NCBI GenBank assembly: GCA_020634755.1
Contig: JACKBC010000002.1
Span: 248,001 to 312,000 of the forward strand
Length of the DNA stretch: 64,000 bases
Origin: Caldilineaceae bacterium
GTDB lineage: Bacteria > Chloroflexota > Anaerolineae > Caldilineales > Caldilineaceae
Direction: 5' to 3'
In this document: positions 25,937 to 34,843 of the stretch, piece after piece
Layout of the letters: every line of letters starts with the position of its first letter
Position numbering within the stretch: position 1 is the stretch's first letter
Notes under the pieces: generated by a model
Told to the model about the DNA's origin: nothing
The model's database searches: none
The model's input: the letters and a program-made list of their open reading frames with translations, nothing else
Program-made: the position numbers and the translations under genes

Positions 25937-25990
25937 GTTGCTGGTCATTGGTAGCTGGTGGCACGCCGCTAGCTACCAATGACCAGCAAC
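25937..25990. repeat. Perfect 20-bp inverted repeat upstream of the OsmC gene
   Basis: Arms at 25937-25956 and 25971-25990 are exact complements (beginning GTTGCTGGTC) around a 14-nt loop, and part of the arm repeats again at 25991-26004. Located 18 bp upstream of the start codon, in the 5' leader. Confidence 0.75.
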
Positions 25991-26010
25991 CAACTACCAA
26001 TGACTATCTT

Positions 26011-26090
26011 ATGTTACGCAAGCCTGGAGAAAAGTCGGCTCGCCGCCGTTCCTGTCTCTCTCTAGCAGACTGGCTGTCGCTGCGTAACGT
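26011..26090. mobile_element. Dispersed ~78-bp MITE-like repeat, copy 1 (reverse)
   Basis: Ends GTTACGCA and TGCGTAAC are inverted; the interior carries 'GGCTGTCGCTGCGTAAC' and an inner palindrome CGGCTCGCCG. Copies at 45824-45899 and 54435-54510, and an end fragment at 39871-39888, share most positions. Confidence 0.7.
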
Positions 26091-26107
26091 GAGTTACTAT
26101 TCACAAC

Positions 26108-26479
26108 CTACCCCCGCCACGCCGCCAGCGCTAGACAAAGCCAGCCCGCAATAAAGGCCACGCCGCCAATGGGCGTAATCGCCCCCAGCCAGCGCGCGCC
26201 CGTAAAGGTCATTAAATAGAGGCTGCCGGAAAAAACCGCAATGCCCGCTATAAAGAGCCAGCCCGCTGCCGGCGCCAGTCCGCTGTTGGGCCAGCGGCTC
26301 AGCGCCAATATCACCAACCCCAGCGCCAGCGCGTGATAAAAGTGGTAACGCACGCCGGTCTCAAAAACTTCCAACAGCCGCGCCTCTACGCGGCCAGAAA
26401 GCGCATGGGCGCCAAACGCCCCCAGCGCCACGGCCAGCCCGCCAAGCAGGGCGGCCAGGGTGAAAAAAGTTCGTTCCAT
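26108..26479 (-). CDS. DUF423 membrane protein (YgdD-like)
   Basis: The 123-aa protein has four hydrophobic segments and the family pattern 'ALLGGLAVALGAFGAHAL' at the N-terminus, 'FETGVRYHFYHALAL' in the middle and 'ITPIGGVAFIAGWLCLA' at the end. The family is widespread and its function is not established. It stands alone between the helicase and OsmC genes. Confidence 0.9.
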   Translation of the reverse strand: MERTFFTLAALLGGLAVALGAFGAHALSGRVEARLLEVFETGVRYHFYHALALGLVILALSRWPNSGLAPAAGWLFIAGIAVFSGSLYLMTFTGARWLGAITPIGGVAFIAGWLCLALAAWRG

Positions 26480-26563
26480 GATTGGTCCTTTTGGTTGGGG
26501 AGTAGGGAGTAGGCTTGTCGCGACGACCCAATCTTTGATGCCAATCCCTGATTCCCGCTCGTC

Positions 26564-29272
26564 CTAAAAATTAATGTCCTCCGCCAGCCCGACCCTCGGC
26601 TTTACTGGCACGGCCACCGCCTCTCCCAGCAGGGCATTCACAAGGGCCAGCGTGAGCTGTTTGGTTTCAAGCTGCGCCTGCTCATTTTCCAGCACAGGCC
26701 CCACGCACGAGGGACAGCCGATGGCGCAGGAACAGGCTTGAATCAGCACGCGCGCCTGAGTAAGCAAATCTGTGTGCAGCTCATAAAGCCGCTGGCTAAA
26801 GCCCAGGCCGGCCGTGGCCCGCTCGTAAATGTAAATGGTGGGCAGCTCGTCCAGCGTTGACGCATCCGCTTGTTGCGCGGAGCTTTCGTCAGCCAAATCG
26901 GGGGGGCGGCTGCGCTCGACCGCCACATCAATGTCCTGCCGGTCGCACATGAGATGCAGCGGGGCCAAGTTGTGCAGCGTATAGGCCAGCCCGTCCAGCG
27001 CGCCGCGCGTACGCACGGCCGATTCGAGCCGCCGATGACAGTTGCGGCAGACCAGCACCAAGTTGTCCAGGCGATTGGCCTGTATATAATTTTCGTTCAA
27101 ACCGGCCATATAGCCAAATGTGCGAAACGGGATCAAGTGATGCACATCGTGCTGCCGGGCGGATGCTTCGGGCGCGCCACACTGGGTGCAGCAATAGCCA
27201 TCGCGCGCCCGCACGCGGTTGCGCTGGGTCTGCCAGTTAGGGCCGTAATCATTTGGGGCATCCATCCACTGGCCGGCGCGCATGAGCATCTCCTGCGTTT
27301 GCGGCAGCACCGACAGCCAGTAACCGCTGGTCTCCCACTCCCGCGGCGGGTAATCCAGCGGCGTCACGCCCAGCGTCTCGTGGGTAAAGCGCTTGATGCG
27401 CCGGTAGCTCATCACCTGTGAGCGCACGAGCAGATCGCCATACCCCACCGCCGCGCCCTGTTGAATGCTGTGCGCGTGCTCCTCCAATAGGTCAATGGCG
27501 GTTTCGGTGGTCGCCTCAGTGTAATAATCCACCTCGACTTCGTTCACGCGGGCGATATTTTGCGCCAAATCGAGCTGCTCCACCAGATGGCTGCGTCCTT
27601 CGTGAATGTAGATGGCGCCCTCATGCAGCAGAAAAGGCGCGCTTTGCTGATCAATTTCACCAATAATAATGGGGGCGCGGCCATCTGCGGCGGCATGAAT
27701 CAACACGGTTTCGTTGCCAGCGCTACGCAAGCTGACGTGGTGGGCCGGATAGCTGTCACCGTTCCAGAAATAGCGTGCGGAATCCGTAGAATTATTAGGC
27801 GAGCCAAAACGCTGCACATCTCCTTGTTCACAGAGCAAATCCAAGACCGCACCGGTAAAGGGCGAATGGCCAAAGGCTTCATCGCCCACAAAGGGCTGTT
27901 CAAAAGCGGCGCAGCGCACCTGATCCACCAGCAGCATCAGATTATCCGGGTGGATAATGGCCTGCTCGGGCGATTGGGCAAAGATAAATTCGGGGTGCTG
28001 CATAATAAATTGATCCAGTACGCCGCTGGTGGCCACCACAATGGCCAGCGACGTATCGATGGTGCGGCCGGCGCGCCCAATCTGCTGCCAGGTGGCGGCA
28101 ATGCTGCCCGGGTAGCCGCACACAATCACCGCCTGCAAATCGCCAATGTCAATCCCCAATTCCAATGCATTGGTGGCCACCACGGCGCGCACCGCGCCGC
28201 TGCGCAAGCCAGCTTCAATGGCCCGCCGCTCGTTGGGTAAATAGCCGCCACGATAGCCGCGAATCGACTCGGTGGTCAATGGCTGTGTGGCGGCGCCGGG
28301 CGTGCGGGCCAAGCGCTCGCGCAAATAGGTGAGCAGCACTTCGGTGGTCAGCCGTGAGCGGCCAAAGAGAATGGTCTGCGCGCCGCCCAGCACTGCGCGG
28401 GCGGCCAGCTCTTGCGCTTCCAGCGTGGCGCTGCGCCGCAGCCCGCGCTCGGCATCATAAATTGGCGGGTTGTAGAGGATCACGTGCTTCTCACCGCTGG
28501 GGGCGCCGCCGCGGTCGATGAGCTGCACCGGCTGTTCCAGCAGCCGTTGGGCCAGCTGCTGTGGATTGGCAATAGTGGCGCTGGTGCAGATAAACTGGGG
28601 CTGGCTGCCGTAAAAGGCGCAGATGCGCTGGAGGCGGCGCAGCACATTGGCCACGTGGCTGCCAAAGACGCCGCGATAGGTGTGCAGCTCGTCGATAACC
28701 ACATAGCGCAGCCCGCAAAAAAACTCGGCCCAGCCAGTATGATAGGGCAAGATGCCGCTGTGCAGCATATCCGGATTGGTCAGGATCAAGCGAGCGCTTT
28801 TGCGCAGGGGGGCGCGATGGGCGGAGGGCGTATCGCCATCGTAGGTGGCAATCTGAGATTGGTGAATTGGTGGACTGGCAGATGGGGCAGTGATTTGGGT
28901 GGTCAGCGTATGGAGCTCAGCAAACTGATCTTGGGCCAGGGCTTTGGTGGGAAAAAGATACAGGGCGCGGGCCGCTGGTTCGCTGAGTAGACTATGCAGC
29001 ACGGGTAGATTGTAGCAAAACGTTTTGCCGCTGGCTGTGGGCGTAACGATGACCAGATTGTGGCCAGTGAGCGCCAAATCTACAGCTTGGGCTTGGTGGC
29101 TATACAGCTGCTGGATGTTGCGCTGCTGAAGTACCCTATGCAGCAGCGGGTGCAGCGTCGGCGGTATCGACGCCAAGCGGGCGGGCTGCGCTTCTAATGT
29201 GCGCCACGTCACCACATTGGCCATAAAGTGCAGGTCGCCACGCAGGTCAGCCAGAATTTGAGGAATCGACAT
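26564..29272 (-). CDS. MrfA-like DEAD/DEAH helicase (DUF1998) with internal HNH module
   Basis: The 902-aa protein is a superfamily 2 helicase: Walker A 'TPTASGKT' near residue 80, 'VVIDELHTY' (DEAH-type box), and 'WQQIGRAGR' (motif VI). The C-terminal part ends with the Cys cluster 'CSCAIGCPSC' near 847-856, typical of the DUF1998 domain of MrfA/YprA, a helicase implicated in mitomycin-lesion repair. Unusually, residues about 685-755 hold an HNH-type zinc module: 'CCTQCGAPE', 'HDVHHLIPFR', 'LDNLVLVCRNCHRRLE'. The His and Cys ligands look intact, so nuclease activity is possible but unproven. There is no linked methylase or partner that would mark it as a phage-defence operon. Confidence 0.85.
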   Translation of the reverse strand: MSIPQILADLRGDLHFMANVVTWRTLEAQPARLASIPPTLHPLLHRVLQQRNIQQLYSHQAQAVDLALTGHNLVIVTPTASGKTFCYNLPVLHSLLSEPAARALYLFPTKALAQDQFAELHTLTTQITAPSASPPIHQSQIATYDGDTPSAHRAPLRKSARLILTNPDMLHSGILPYHTGWAEFFCGLRYVVIDELHTYRGVFGSHVANVLRRLQRICAFYGSQPQFICTSATIANPQQLAQRLLEQPVQLIDRGGAPSGEKHVILYNPPIYDAERGLRRSATLEAQELAARAVLGGAQTILFGRSRLTTEVLLTYLRERLARTPGAATQPLTTESIRGYRGGYLPNERRAIEAGLRSGAVRAVVATNALELGIDIGDLQAVIVCGYPGSIAATWQQIGRAGRTIDTSLAIVVATSGVLDQFIMQHPEFIFAQSPEQAIIHPDNLMLLVDQVRCAAFEQPFVGDEAFGHSPFTGAVLDLLCEQGDVQRFGSPNNSTDSARYFWNGDSYPAHHVSLRSAGNETVLIHAAADGRAPIIIGEIDQQSAPFLLHEGAIYIHEGRSHLVEQLDLAQNIARVNEVEVDYYTEATTETAIDLLEEHAHSIQQGAAVGYGDLLVRSQVMSYRRIKRFTHETLGVTPLDYPPREWETSGYWLSVLPQTQEMLMRAGQWMDAPNDYGPNWQTQRNRVRARDGYCCTQCGAPEASARQHDVHHLIPFRTFGYMAGLNENYIQANRLDNLVLVCRNCHRRLESAVRTRGALDGLAYTLHNLAPLHLMCDRQDIDVAVERSRPPDLADESSAQQADASTLDELPTIYIYERATAGLGFSQRLYELHTDLLTQARVLIQACSCAIGCPSCVGPVLENEQAQLETKQLTLALVNALLGEAVAVPVKPRVGLAEDINF

Positions 29273-29295
29273 AGGTATAATGAAGCGGCGCCAGA

Positions 29296-29922
29296 CTATG
29301 GCGCCAGGCGCTCAATACGCCAGTTCGTCTCGCTTTCACGGAAGTAGCAAAGACGGTCATGCAGCCGGTGGGGACCGCTTTGCCAAAATTCGACCAGGTT
29401 GGGGCGCACGCGATAACCACCCCAACTGGGTGGCCGCAATGGAGCCTTTTGCGCATAGGTGCGCCGCAGCTCCGACAGCCGCATTTCCAACATTTCAATG
29501 TTCGGAATGATCTGGCTTTGCGGAGACGCCCAGGCGCCCAGACGGCTGTCCAGCGGGCGGCTGTGATAATAATCGTCCGATTCAGTGGCGCTCATCTTCT
29601 TGACAACGCCCTCAACGCGCACTTGACGGTGCTGCGCTGGCCACCAGAAAATGAGGGCGACGTTGGGGTTGCGCGTCAGCTCGCGCCCCTTGCGGCTTTG
29701 ATAATCTGTGTAAAAGCAAAACCCCTGCTGGTCAAAACTGCGCATAATCACCATGCGCGCCGCGGGCTTGCCGTCTAGAGAAACGGTGGCCAGCGTCATG
29801 GCCGTGGGTTCCACAACGCCAGCATCAATGGCTGCTTGCAGCCACGCCTTAAAGAGACTAAATGGATCGGACGGCGCAAAGTTTTTACGCAGCCGCGGTT
29901 GGGATGTACGATTCGTGCTCAC
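29296..29922 (-). CDS. pdxH: Pyridoxamine 5'-phosphate oxidase (PdxH)
   Basis: The 208-aa product fits the family length. It carries 'DPFSLFKAWLQAAID', 'AMTLATVSLDGKPAARMVIMR', 'FCFYTDYQSRKGRELTRNP', 'LIFWWPAQHRQVRVEG' and the C-terminal 'NWRIERLAP', all family hallmarks for FMN and PLP binding. The enzyme oxidises PNP or PMP to pyridoxal phosphate with oxygen. It lies 65 bp after the Rieske gene and 23 bp before the helicase start on the same strand. Confidence 0.93.
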   Translation of the reverse strand: MSTNRTSQPRLRKNFAPSDPFSLFKAWLQAAIDAGVVEPTAMTLATVSLDGKPAARMVIMRSFDQQGFCFYTDYQSRKGRELTRNPNVALIFWWPAQHRQVRVEGVVKKMSATESDDYYHSRPLDSRLGAWASPQSQIIPNIEMLEMRLSELRRTYAQKAPLRPPSWGGYRVRPNLVEFWQSGPHRLHDRLCYFRESETNWRIERLAP

Positions 29923-29987
29923 ACGTGATATTTTCTAATTCTTTTATACGCATGACGCAAAGCAATTCAGGAAAGTCATTCTGCGCT

Positions 29988-30995
29988 CTACCAATGGCTG
30001 GAGGCAGTCTTGCCCACCAGCCCTTCCAGCTTTTGCGCTGTCTGTTGCCCATCCTCACTTTGCATCCACTCATCCTCATAAGGCGCCACTTGGCCAGCAA
30101 TGGGTAGCCCACGGCCATCCACAAAACCACGCTGACGCAATTGATAGCGACGAGCCGCAAAGATGGCGTCTTCATCGCGGATGCGGCGGGCCGAGCGCTG
30201 CATAAAGTAGCGCATAAAGGGCCAACCAAAGCGCGGAACGTTCTGAGCGGGGACGTGATAGGCTTCGTGGATTACAGAGCGGTGGGCGCTAATGGGCGTA
30301 ATATGGCTTTCGATCACCGTGCCGCGCCCCAACCCCGCGTAGACTTCGTTGCGAATTTGATAGGGAGTGGGCGCCCAGATGCGCGTGCGGGTGAGCAGCG
30401 AGCGGCCAAAGGGCATTTTGTAGCCCAATTCCACCAAATGCACGTCACCCTCACGCCCTAAATGGCGGCAGTGATTAAATACAGTTGTATGATACTCGGA
30501 GGGATGCAGGAAGTCCAAATAATTCTCCTGCACGTGATACACATCAGATTCGATGATGAGGTGAAAAGCAAAGCTTTTGGAGGGCGTGGGGCGCGCCTGC
30601 AGCGGCGGCTCGGTCATGTCCGCCACGTCCCAAGGCAGCCGCACCCAGAGGAACAGCCCGTCATCATAGGCCAAGTAGCGCGGCAGCTTTAAACCCGGCC
30701 GCGTGACGCAAGCGCCGTTGTGAAACTGCCAGCCATGCCACGGACAGGTGAGCCGACCATCGCTTTCCACGGCGCCTTCGCCCAACGGCCCGCCCCAATG
30801 GGGACAAACGGCCGAGGCGGCCTGCACTTGCGCCCCCACTGTCTGCGGTCGCCAGAACACAACTTCCTGTTCGGCCACGGTTTTCACCAGCGTGTGGCCC
30901 GGCGGCAGCGCCCGGCTCTGGGCGGCAACATACCATTGGCCGGCGTGCGGGGCTGACGCCAAGCTGGATAAGGGTCCGTTTGGGTGAGCCATCAT
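29988..30995 (-). CDS. Rieske oxygenase (aromatic-ring-hydroxylating type)
   Basis: The 335-aa protein has an N-terminal Rieske domain with both ligand pairs (CPHWGGPLG and CPWHGW, about residues 64 and 84) and a catalytic domain with the mononuclear iron motif 'QENYLDFLHPSEYH' (D..H....H). This matches Rieske non-heme oxygenases such as vanillate demethylase or PaO-type enzymes. The substrate cannot be read. No ferredoxin reductase is adjacent, so electrons must come from a distant partner. Confidence 0.85.
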   Translation of the reverse strand: MMAHPNGPLSSLASAPHAGQWYVAAQSRALPPGHTLVKTVAEQEVVFWRPQTVGAQVQAASAVCPHWGGPLGEGAVESDGRLTCPWHGWQFHNGACVTRPGLKLPRYLAYDDGLFLWVRLPWDVADMTEPPLQARPTPSKSFAFHLIIESDVYHVQENYLDFLHPSEYHTTVFNHCRHLGREGDVHLVELGYKMPFGRSLLTRTRIWAPTPYQIRNEVYAGLGRGTVIESHITPISAHRSVIHEAYHVPAQNVPRFGWPFMRYFMQRSARRIRDEDAIFAARRYQLRQRGFVDGRGLPIAGQVAPYEDEWMQSEDGQQTAQKLEGLVGKTASSHW

Positions 30996-30996
30996 A

Positions 30997-31470
30997 TCAC
31001 AGCGAGTTGAGCGGCAAATCGCAGCCCAACCTATCCAGTGATTGCGTGGCGGCGGTGCTGAATAGAGCAGGGCCTTGATGAATCACCCAGCCGTTTTGCC
31101 ACAGCCCATCTGAATAGTAATTGACAAAGAGCAGCATGCGCTTTCCGCTTTGCTCCACCAGCGCACAGCGAACCTGCTCGGGCGGATAGGGCAGGGCAAT
31201 CATATAAGTATCAGATTGCTGATAGGTAATATCAGCAGTGTACTCAAATGCGCTCGGCAAGACAAGCGGATAATCAAGTTCGCCGGTAAAGTTATATGGC
31301 TGGCCAGCGCGCACACTGTCAACGACTGCCAGATTGTGGTTGGCCGCGTATTGTTTTAGCAGGATCTGCCATTCCGGCGTGCGTTGCGCTTCGGCGGCAA
31401 AGATGGTGGTCGCGGTAATAATCACGATTACAAATGGAATGGCTATGAGTTTAACAAGTCGATTTATCAT
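30997..31470 (-). CDS. Small secreted protein, unknown function
   Basis: Starting at the second Met (31470) gives 157 aa with a clean signal peptide (MINRLVKLIAIPFVIVII, then 'TIFAAEA' as cleavage region). The mature part is about 130 residues with two Cys (VRCALVE, LGCDLPL) that could form a disulphide. I recognise no family. It lies one base upstream of the Rieske start on the same strand, so the two may be co-transcribed. Confidence 0.65.
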   Translation of the reverse strand: MINRLVKLIAIPFVIVIITATTIFAAEAQRTPEWQILLKQYAANHNLAVVDSVRAGQPYNFTGELDYPLVLPSAFEYTADITYQQSDTYMIALPYPPEQVRCALVEQSGKRMLLFVNYYSDGLWQNGWVIHQGPALFSTAATQSLDRLGCDLPLNSL

Positions 31471-31657
31471 GATTTTCAGGGGAAAACGCCCAAGCGAATC
31501 CATTGAACTCGTGCGATTTGCTGTGGCTGGCTATTCATACGAAGTTATTTTGGTCATATATCAGATACCAGACAAAATATGAGCACTCGATTGGTGCTTA
31601 TTGTACCGAAAATAGATAGAAGATACAATTCGCCCCAAAATCCCCGGGGATGAAAGC

Positions 31658-33484
31658 TCATCGCCAGCGCCGCAACTGTTTCTTGACCTTGTCCCACAGC
31701 CCCTTTAAATAGGGCACCGTATCCGGCTGTGTGGATTGGCCGGCATAACGCACGCGTACAAACGCTTCAGTCAGCTCCTGCACGGCCTGCGCATTTTCCA
31801 ATTGCGCCGCCAATTCTTCATCGGACACTTCTGACGTCGTGGCAGACGACGGAAGTATTTCCCCGTCTCTCCTGGTTCCTGAGCGCCCACCTTGTTGGGA
31901 CGTCGTAGGACTCCCTTTGTCGACTTCTTTTTGCTCCCCTTCATCTTCTTCGCGCGCGATCACGTGCTGCCGAAGCTGCTCCAGCAAACGCGGCGCATAT
32001 TGGAGCGGCGTCTCTGCCGAACGGCGCGGAATGCCCGCTTTTTCGGCGCGCTGAAGCGTGGTCAAATAGAAGTAGCGCACTTGCTGATCGGGGTTCAAAT
32101 TGCGCCAGCGCAGCAAATTGCCCAAGAGGCCCTGTCCCGACTCGCCATTTATTTGGCGGTTAGCGCGGGCGCGCACGCGTGCGGCCTGCCATTCTTGATA
32201 CGAGCCAAACATTTCCGCCCAGCGCGCCTGCAGCAGCGCCCAAAACTTGCGCAGCCAGGCAAAGTTCAAGCCGCGTCCGCTAAAATAGATATAGAGTGCA
32301 TAGCCCAAAATCAGCGCCAACACGCCCCAAAAGAGCATGCCGCCCAGCCATGGCGGCACTTGTGAAGGCTCGGTGGGCGGTAAATCGAACCGGGGGGGCG
32401 GCGCCGGCGGGGGCGCCTCAGGCTGGGCTATTGGTTCGTCTCCGGCCAGCAGCGAACCCAGCCACATGAGCAGCCCCATAAAGATCTGCATAATCGTGAG
32501 CATGGCCATATAGATCGTGCGCAGCACGGTAGAGATCACGGTGGCCAGGTAAAATGTGCCGCCAAAGGGCATCATCCCAGCCAGAAAGCCAATGCCAAAG
32601 ATGAGCCCCAATGCATACATGGGCCAGTTGCGCAGGATGCTGGCTCGGCTGGGAACCCGCTCTAGCGTCCAGCGGGCGCGCAACACGGCCAGCTGCCCTT
32701 GGCTGATCAGCGCCAGCCCCGTGAGGTAGTAGATGATAATGGCCGAAATAACGGCGGGAGAAATGTTTTGCTGCGTAATGGCAAAGAAGCTATTGCCGGC
32801 TTGGCCCACGCGCGTTCCCGCGGCCAGCAACACCAGCAGAATGCCACCGGCCAGCCAACGCGTCACAAAGCCGCCCAACACAGAGCGACGGTCGATGTAG
32901 TTGGGCGGCACTGGATCATCGGTGCTGCGCCCGGTGCGCTGACGAGCGGCGTAGAGTTCATCGGCCTGCAAGCCCATGCGCAGAAAATCGCTGGTGGTGC
33001 TGGCCGCAAAAAACCAAGCCAGCATCACAATGGCGACGCTCAGAATATAGGCCGGGTCGATGAGCGTTTCCATGGGGCGCGTTAAAAATGCATCTAGGGG
33101 CGGCAGATACCCAATAGTGAGCCAGGTGGTGACGCGCGTAATGGCCAAAATAAGGGCAAACTCCGCCGCGCGAATGCCGCTGTTGCGGCGCATGCGTTGC
33201 TCCGGCTGCGCCAGCCACGTTGTAGAGATGCAGCCGATCAGTGCGGATGCAATGCCCAAAAAGACCATAACGCCCGTATAGGCAATGGGTATACCGCTAA
33301 ATGCATGACGCAGAAACGCAATCAGCGCCACCACCATGCAGCCGGCCATGACAGCAATTAACATGGGGCGCAGAATCGAGGTGAGCCACGGCTGGTCAAA
33401 CTGCACCTTGGATTCGTCGGCCTCTATTGCGGCATCAACCTCACTTGAAGCAGCCTGCGCTGCATTAATATCTATCGCGTCCAT
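31658..33484 (-). CDS. DUF4129 membrane protein of the MoxR/DUF58 module
   Basis: The 608-aa product has about nine to ten hydrophobic segments up to residue 420, a proline-rich loop ('PEAPPPAPPPRFDLPP'), then a cytoplasmic DUF4129 domain ('YFYLTTLQRAEKAGIPRRSAETPLQYAPRL'). In most genomes this domain follows a periplasmic transglutaminase core in TgpA-like proteins; here no transglutaminase domain is visible. It is the last gene of the run moxR, DUF58, DUF4129. The module is associated with assembly or modification of envelope proteins; the precise role is unknown. Confidence 0.8.
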   Translation of the reverse strand: MDAIDINAAQAASSEVDAAIEADESKVQFDQPWLTSILRPMLIAVMAGCMVVALIAFLRHAFSGIPIAYTGVMVFLGIASALIGCISTTWLAQPEQRMRRNSGIRAAEFALILAITRVTTWLTIGYLPPLDAFLTRPMETLIDPAYILSVAIVMLAWFFAASTTSDFLRMGLQADELYAARQRTGRSTDDPVPPNYIDRRSVLGGFVTRWLAGGILLVLLAAGTRVGQAGNSFFAITQQNISPAVISAIIIYYLTGLALISQGQLAVLRARWTLERVPSRASILRNWPMYALGLIFGIGFLAGMMPFGGTFYLATVISTVLRTIYMAMLTIMQIFMGLLMWLGSLLAGDEPIAQPEAPPPAPPPRFDLPPTEPSQVPPWLGGMLFWGVLALILGYALYIYFSGRGLNFAWLRKFWALLQARWAEMFGSYQEWQAARVRARANRQINGESGQGLLGNLLRWRNLNPDQQVRYFYLTTLQRAEKAGIPRRSAETPLQYAPRLLEQLRQHVIAREEDEGEQKEVDKGSPTTSQQGGRSGTRRDGEILPSSATTSEVSDEELAAQLENAQAVQELTEAFVRVRYAGQSTQPDTVPYLKGLWDKVKKQLRRWR

Positions 33485-33500
33485 ATTCTAATCTCACCCT

Positions 33501-33556
33501 GCCACTCCTTCACCTCGCCACTCCTTCACCTCGCCACTCCGCCATTCCGCCACCTC
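33501..33556. repeat. 16-bp tandem repeats between DUF58 and DUF4129 genes
   Basis: GCCACTCCTTCACCTC occurs twice in tandem (33501-33516, 33517-33532), followed by a half unit and the variant GCCATTCCGCCACCTC (33541-33556). It fills the short intergenic gap and overlaps the presumed leader of the DUF4129 gene. Confidence 0.8.
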
Positions 33557-33557
33557 A

Positions 33558-34751
33558 TCACCCCTGCGCCGCCATCTCGTGCAAATCCTTTTCCCATACC
33601 GAGCGATAGAGCTGTACGCCCAGCCGCTCGCCCTGCGCCTGCATCTGCTTGAAATTGGGGTCGGGCGCGCAGACCAGCGCCACAATATTGGAGCCGCGGC
33701 GATAGGCATTATGCAGCGTCCACAGGGCCCGCTCATCCACATTGGGCGTGACCACCACCAGCGTGGAGCCCCAATCTAAATTAGCCAGTTGCGGCGGCAG
33801 CCAGTCGGCCAGCGTCGGTTCTACTTCGTGCATCTGAATGCGCGCCAACAACCCCAAAATGCTCATCAAGTGGCCACGGCCGTTGCGCGCCGGAATGGGG
33901 TTGGCAATCCTGCCGGCCAGCGGATCCAGCCCATTGGTGATCAACCCCACTTGCTGGCGCTGAATAGTCACAATGTGGCTGGCGACCGATGCCGCAACCG
34001 TCACGGCCCATTCGCTACTGCCCACGGCGCCGCTAATGGGATAGGCATTCTTGTTGAGATCCAGCACCACGGTGACATTGAGCGCAATGGCAGGTTGAAA
34101 CTTTTTGACCTGCAGCACATCCTCACGGGCGGTGGCTTTCCAGTGAATGTTGCGCAGACTATCGCCCGGCGTGTAATCGCGCACGCCGGCCAGACGCGTC
34201 GGATCTTCATAAAGACGCTGGCGCGAGGCTTGCGACCCAAAGGGGGAGCGGCTGGGCAACCCCAGCTTTTCCAGGGCGAAGACGCGTGGATACACGGTGA
34301 GGTGCACAGGCCGCGTCTCTTGCCAACCGGCATCCACAAAGCCAAACAGATCGCCGGTATTCAGCCGCAGCGGACCAATGGGATAGTAGCCCCGCTTGGA
34401 GCAGCGCAATGTGTATGGATAGACCGTCTGGGCTTTGCCTGGCACGCTGACCACCGAACGATAATTTTGCTGATCGAGCAGGTCAAACGGCACCGTCTCC
34501 TGAATATGCAGCCAGGGCAGCGGCAGCCAGCTCAAGTTGTTGAGCTGCACCTTGCCATCGACCGTTTCACCGGCAAACGCAAATAGATTCAGCTCGCGCT
34601 GAATCTCAACGTGGCTCAAGCTGCGGCGCACCCACCAGTGGCTAAACAGCCAGATGCCGCCCACCACATAGGCCAAATAGTAGACCCAATCCATGCGAAA
34701 GAGGGCAGCAATGGCAAAGAGCACCAGCAGCGCCCAGAAGATGTTGAACAT
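33558..34751 (-). CDS. DUF58 domain protein
   Basis: The 397-aa protein begins with two hydrophobic segments (residues about 3-35), then a beta-rich region and the DUF58 signature 'DPTRLAGVRDYTPGDSLRNIHWKATAR', followed by a von Willebrand A-like domain. The family is the standard partner of MoxR ATPases. The MIDAS Asp/Ser pattern is only partly visible (VVLDLNKNA). It sits between moxR and the DUF4129 gene in the same orientation. Confidence 0.88.
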   Translation of the reverse strand: MFNIFWALLVLFAIAALFRMDWVYYLAYVVGGIWLFSHWWVRRSLSHVEIQRELNLFAFAGETVDGKVQLNNLSWLPLPWLHIQETVPFDLLDQQNYRSVVSVPGKAQTVYPYTLRCSKRGYYPIGPLRLNTGDLFGFVDAGWQETRPVHLTVYPRVFALEKLGLPSRSPFGSQASRQRLYEDPTRLAGVRDYTPGDSLRNIHWKATAREDVLQVKKFQPAIALNVTVVLDLNKNAYPISGAVGSSEWAVTVAASVASHIVTIQRQQVGLITNGLDPLAGRIANPIPARNGRGHLMSILGLLARIQMHEVEPTLADWLPPQLANLDWGSTLVVVTPNVDERALWTLHNAYRRGSNIVALVCAPDPNFKQMQAQGERLGVQLYRSVWEKDLHEMAAQG

Positions 34752-34843
34752 GTGTGTACTTTATGGGTTGGGGAGTAGGAAGTAGGGATTAAGGATTAGG
34801 CAAAGAGTCATCGCCATTCCGCCTAATCCCTACTCCTTACTCC

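Noticed and set aside
25920..26000. Longer start for the OsmC protein
   Set aside because: The extension is translated from a perfect inverted repeat, while the ATG at 25919 has a good AGGAG site.
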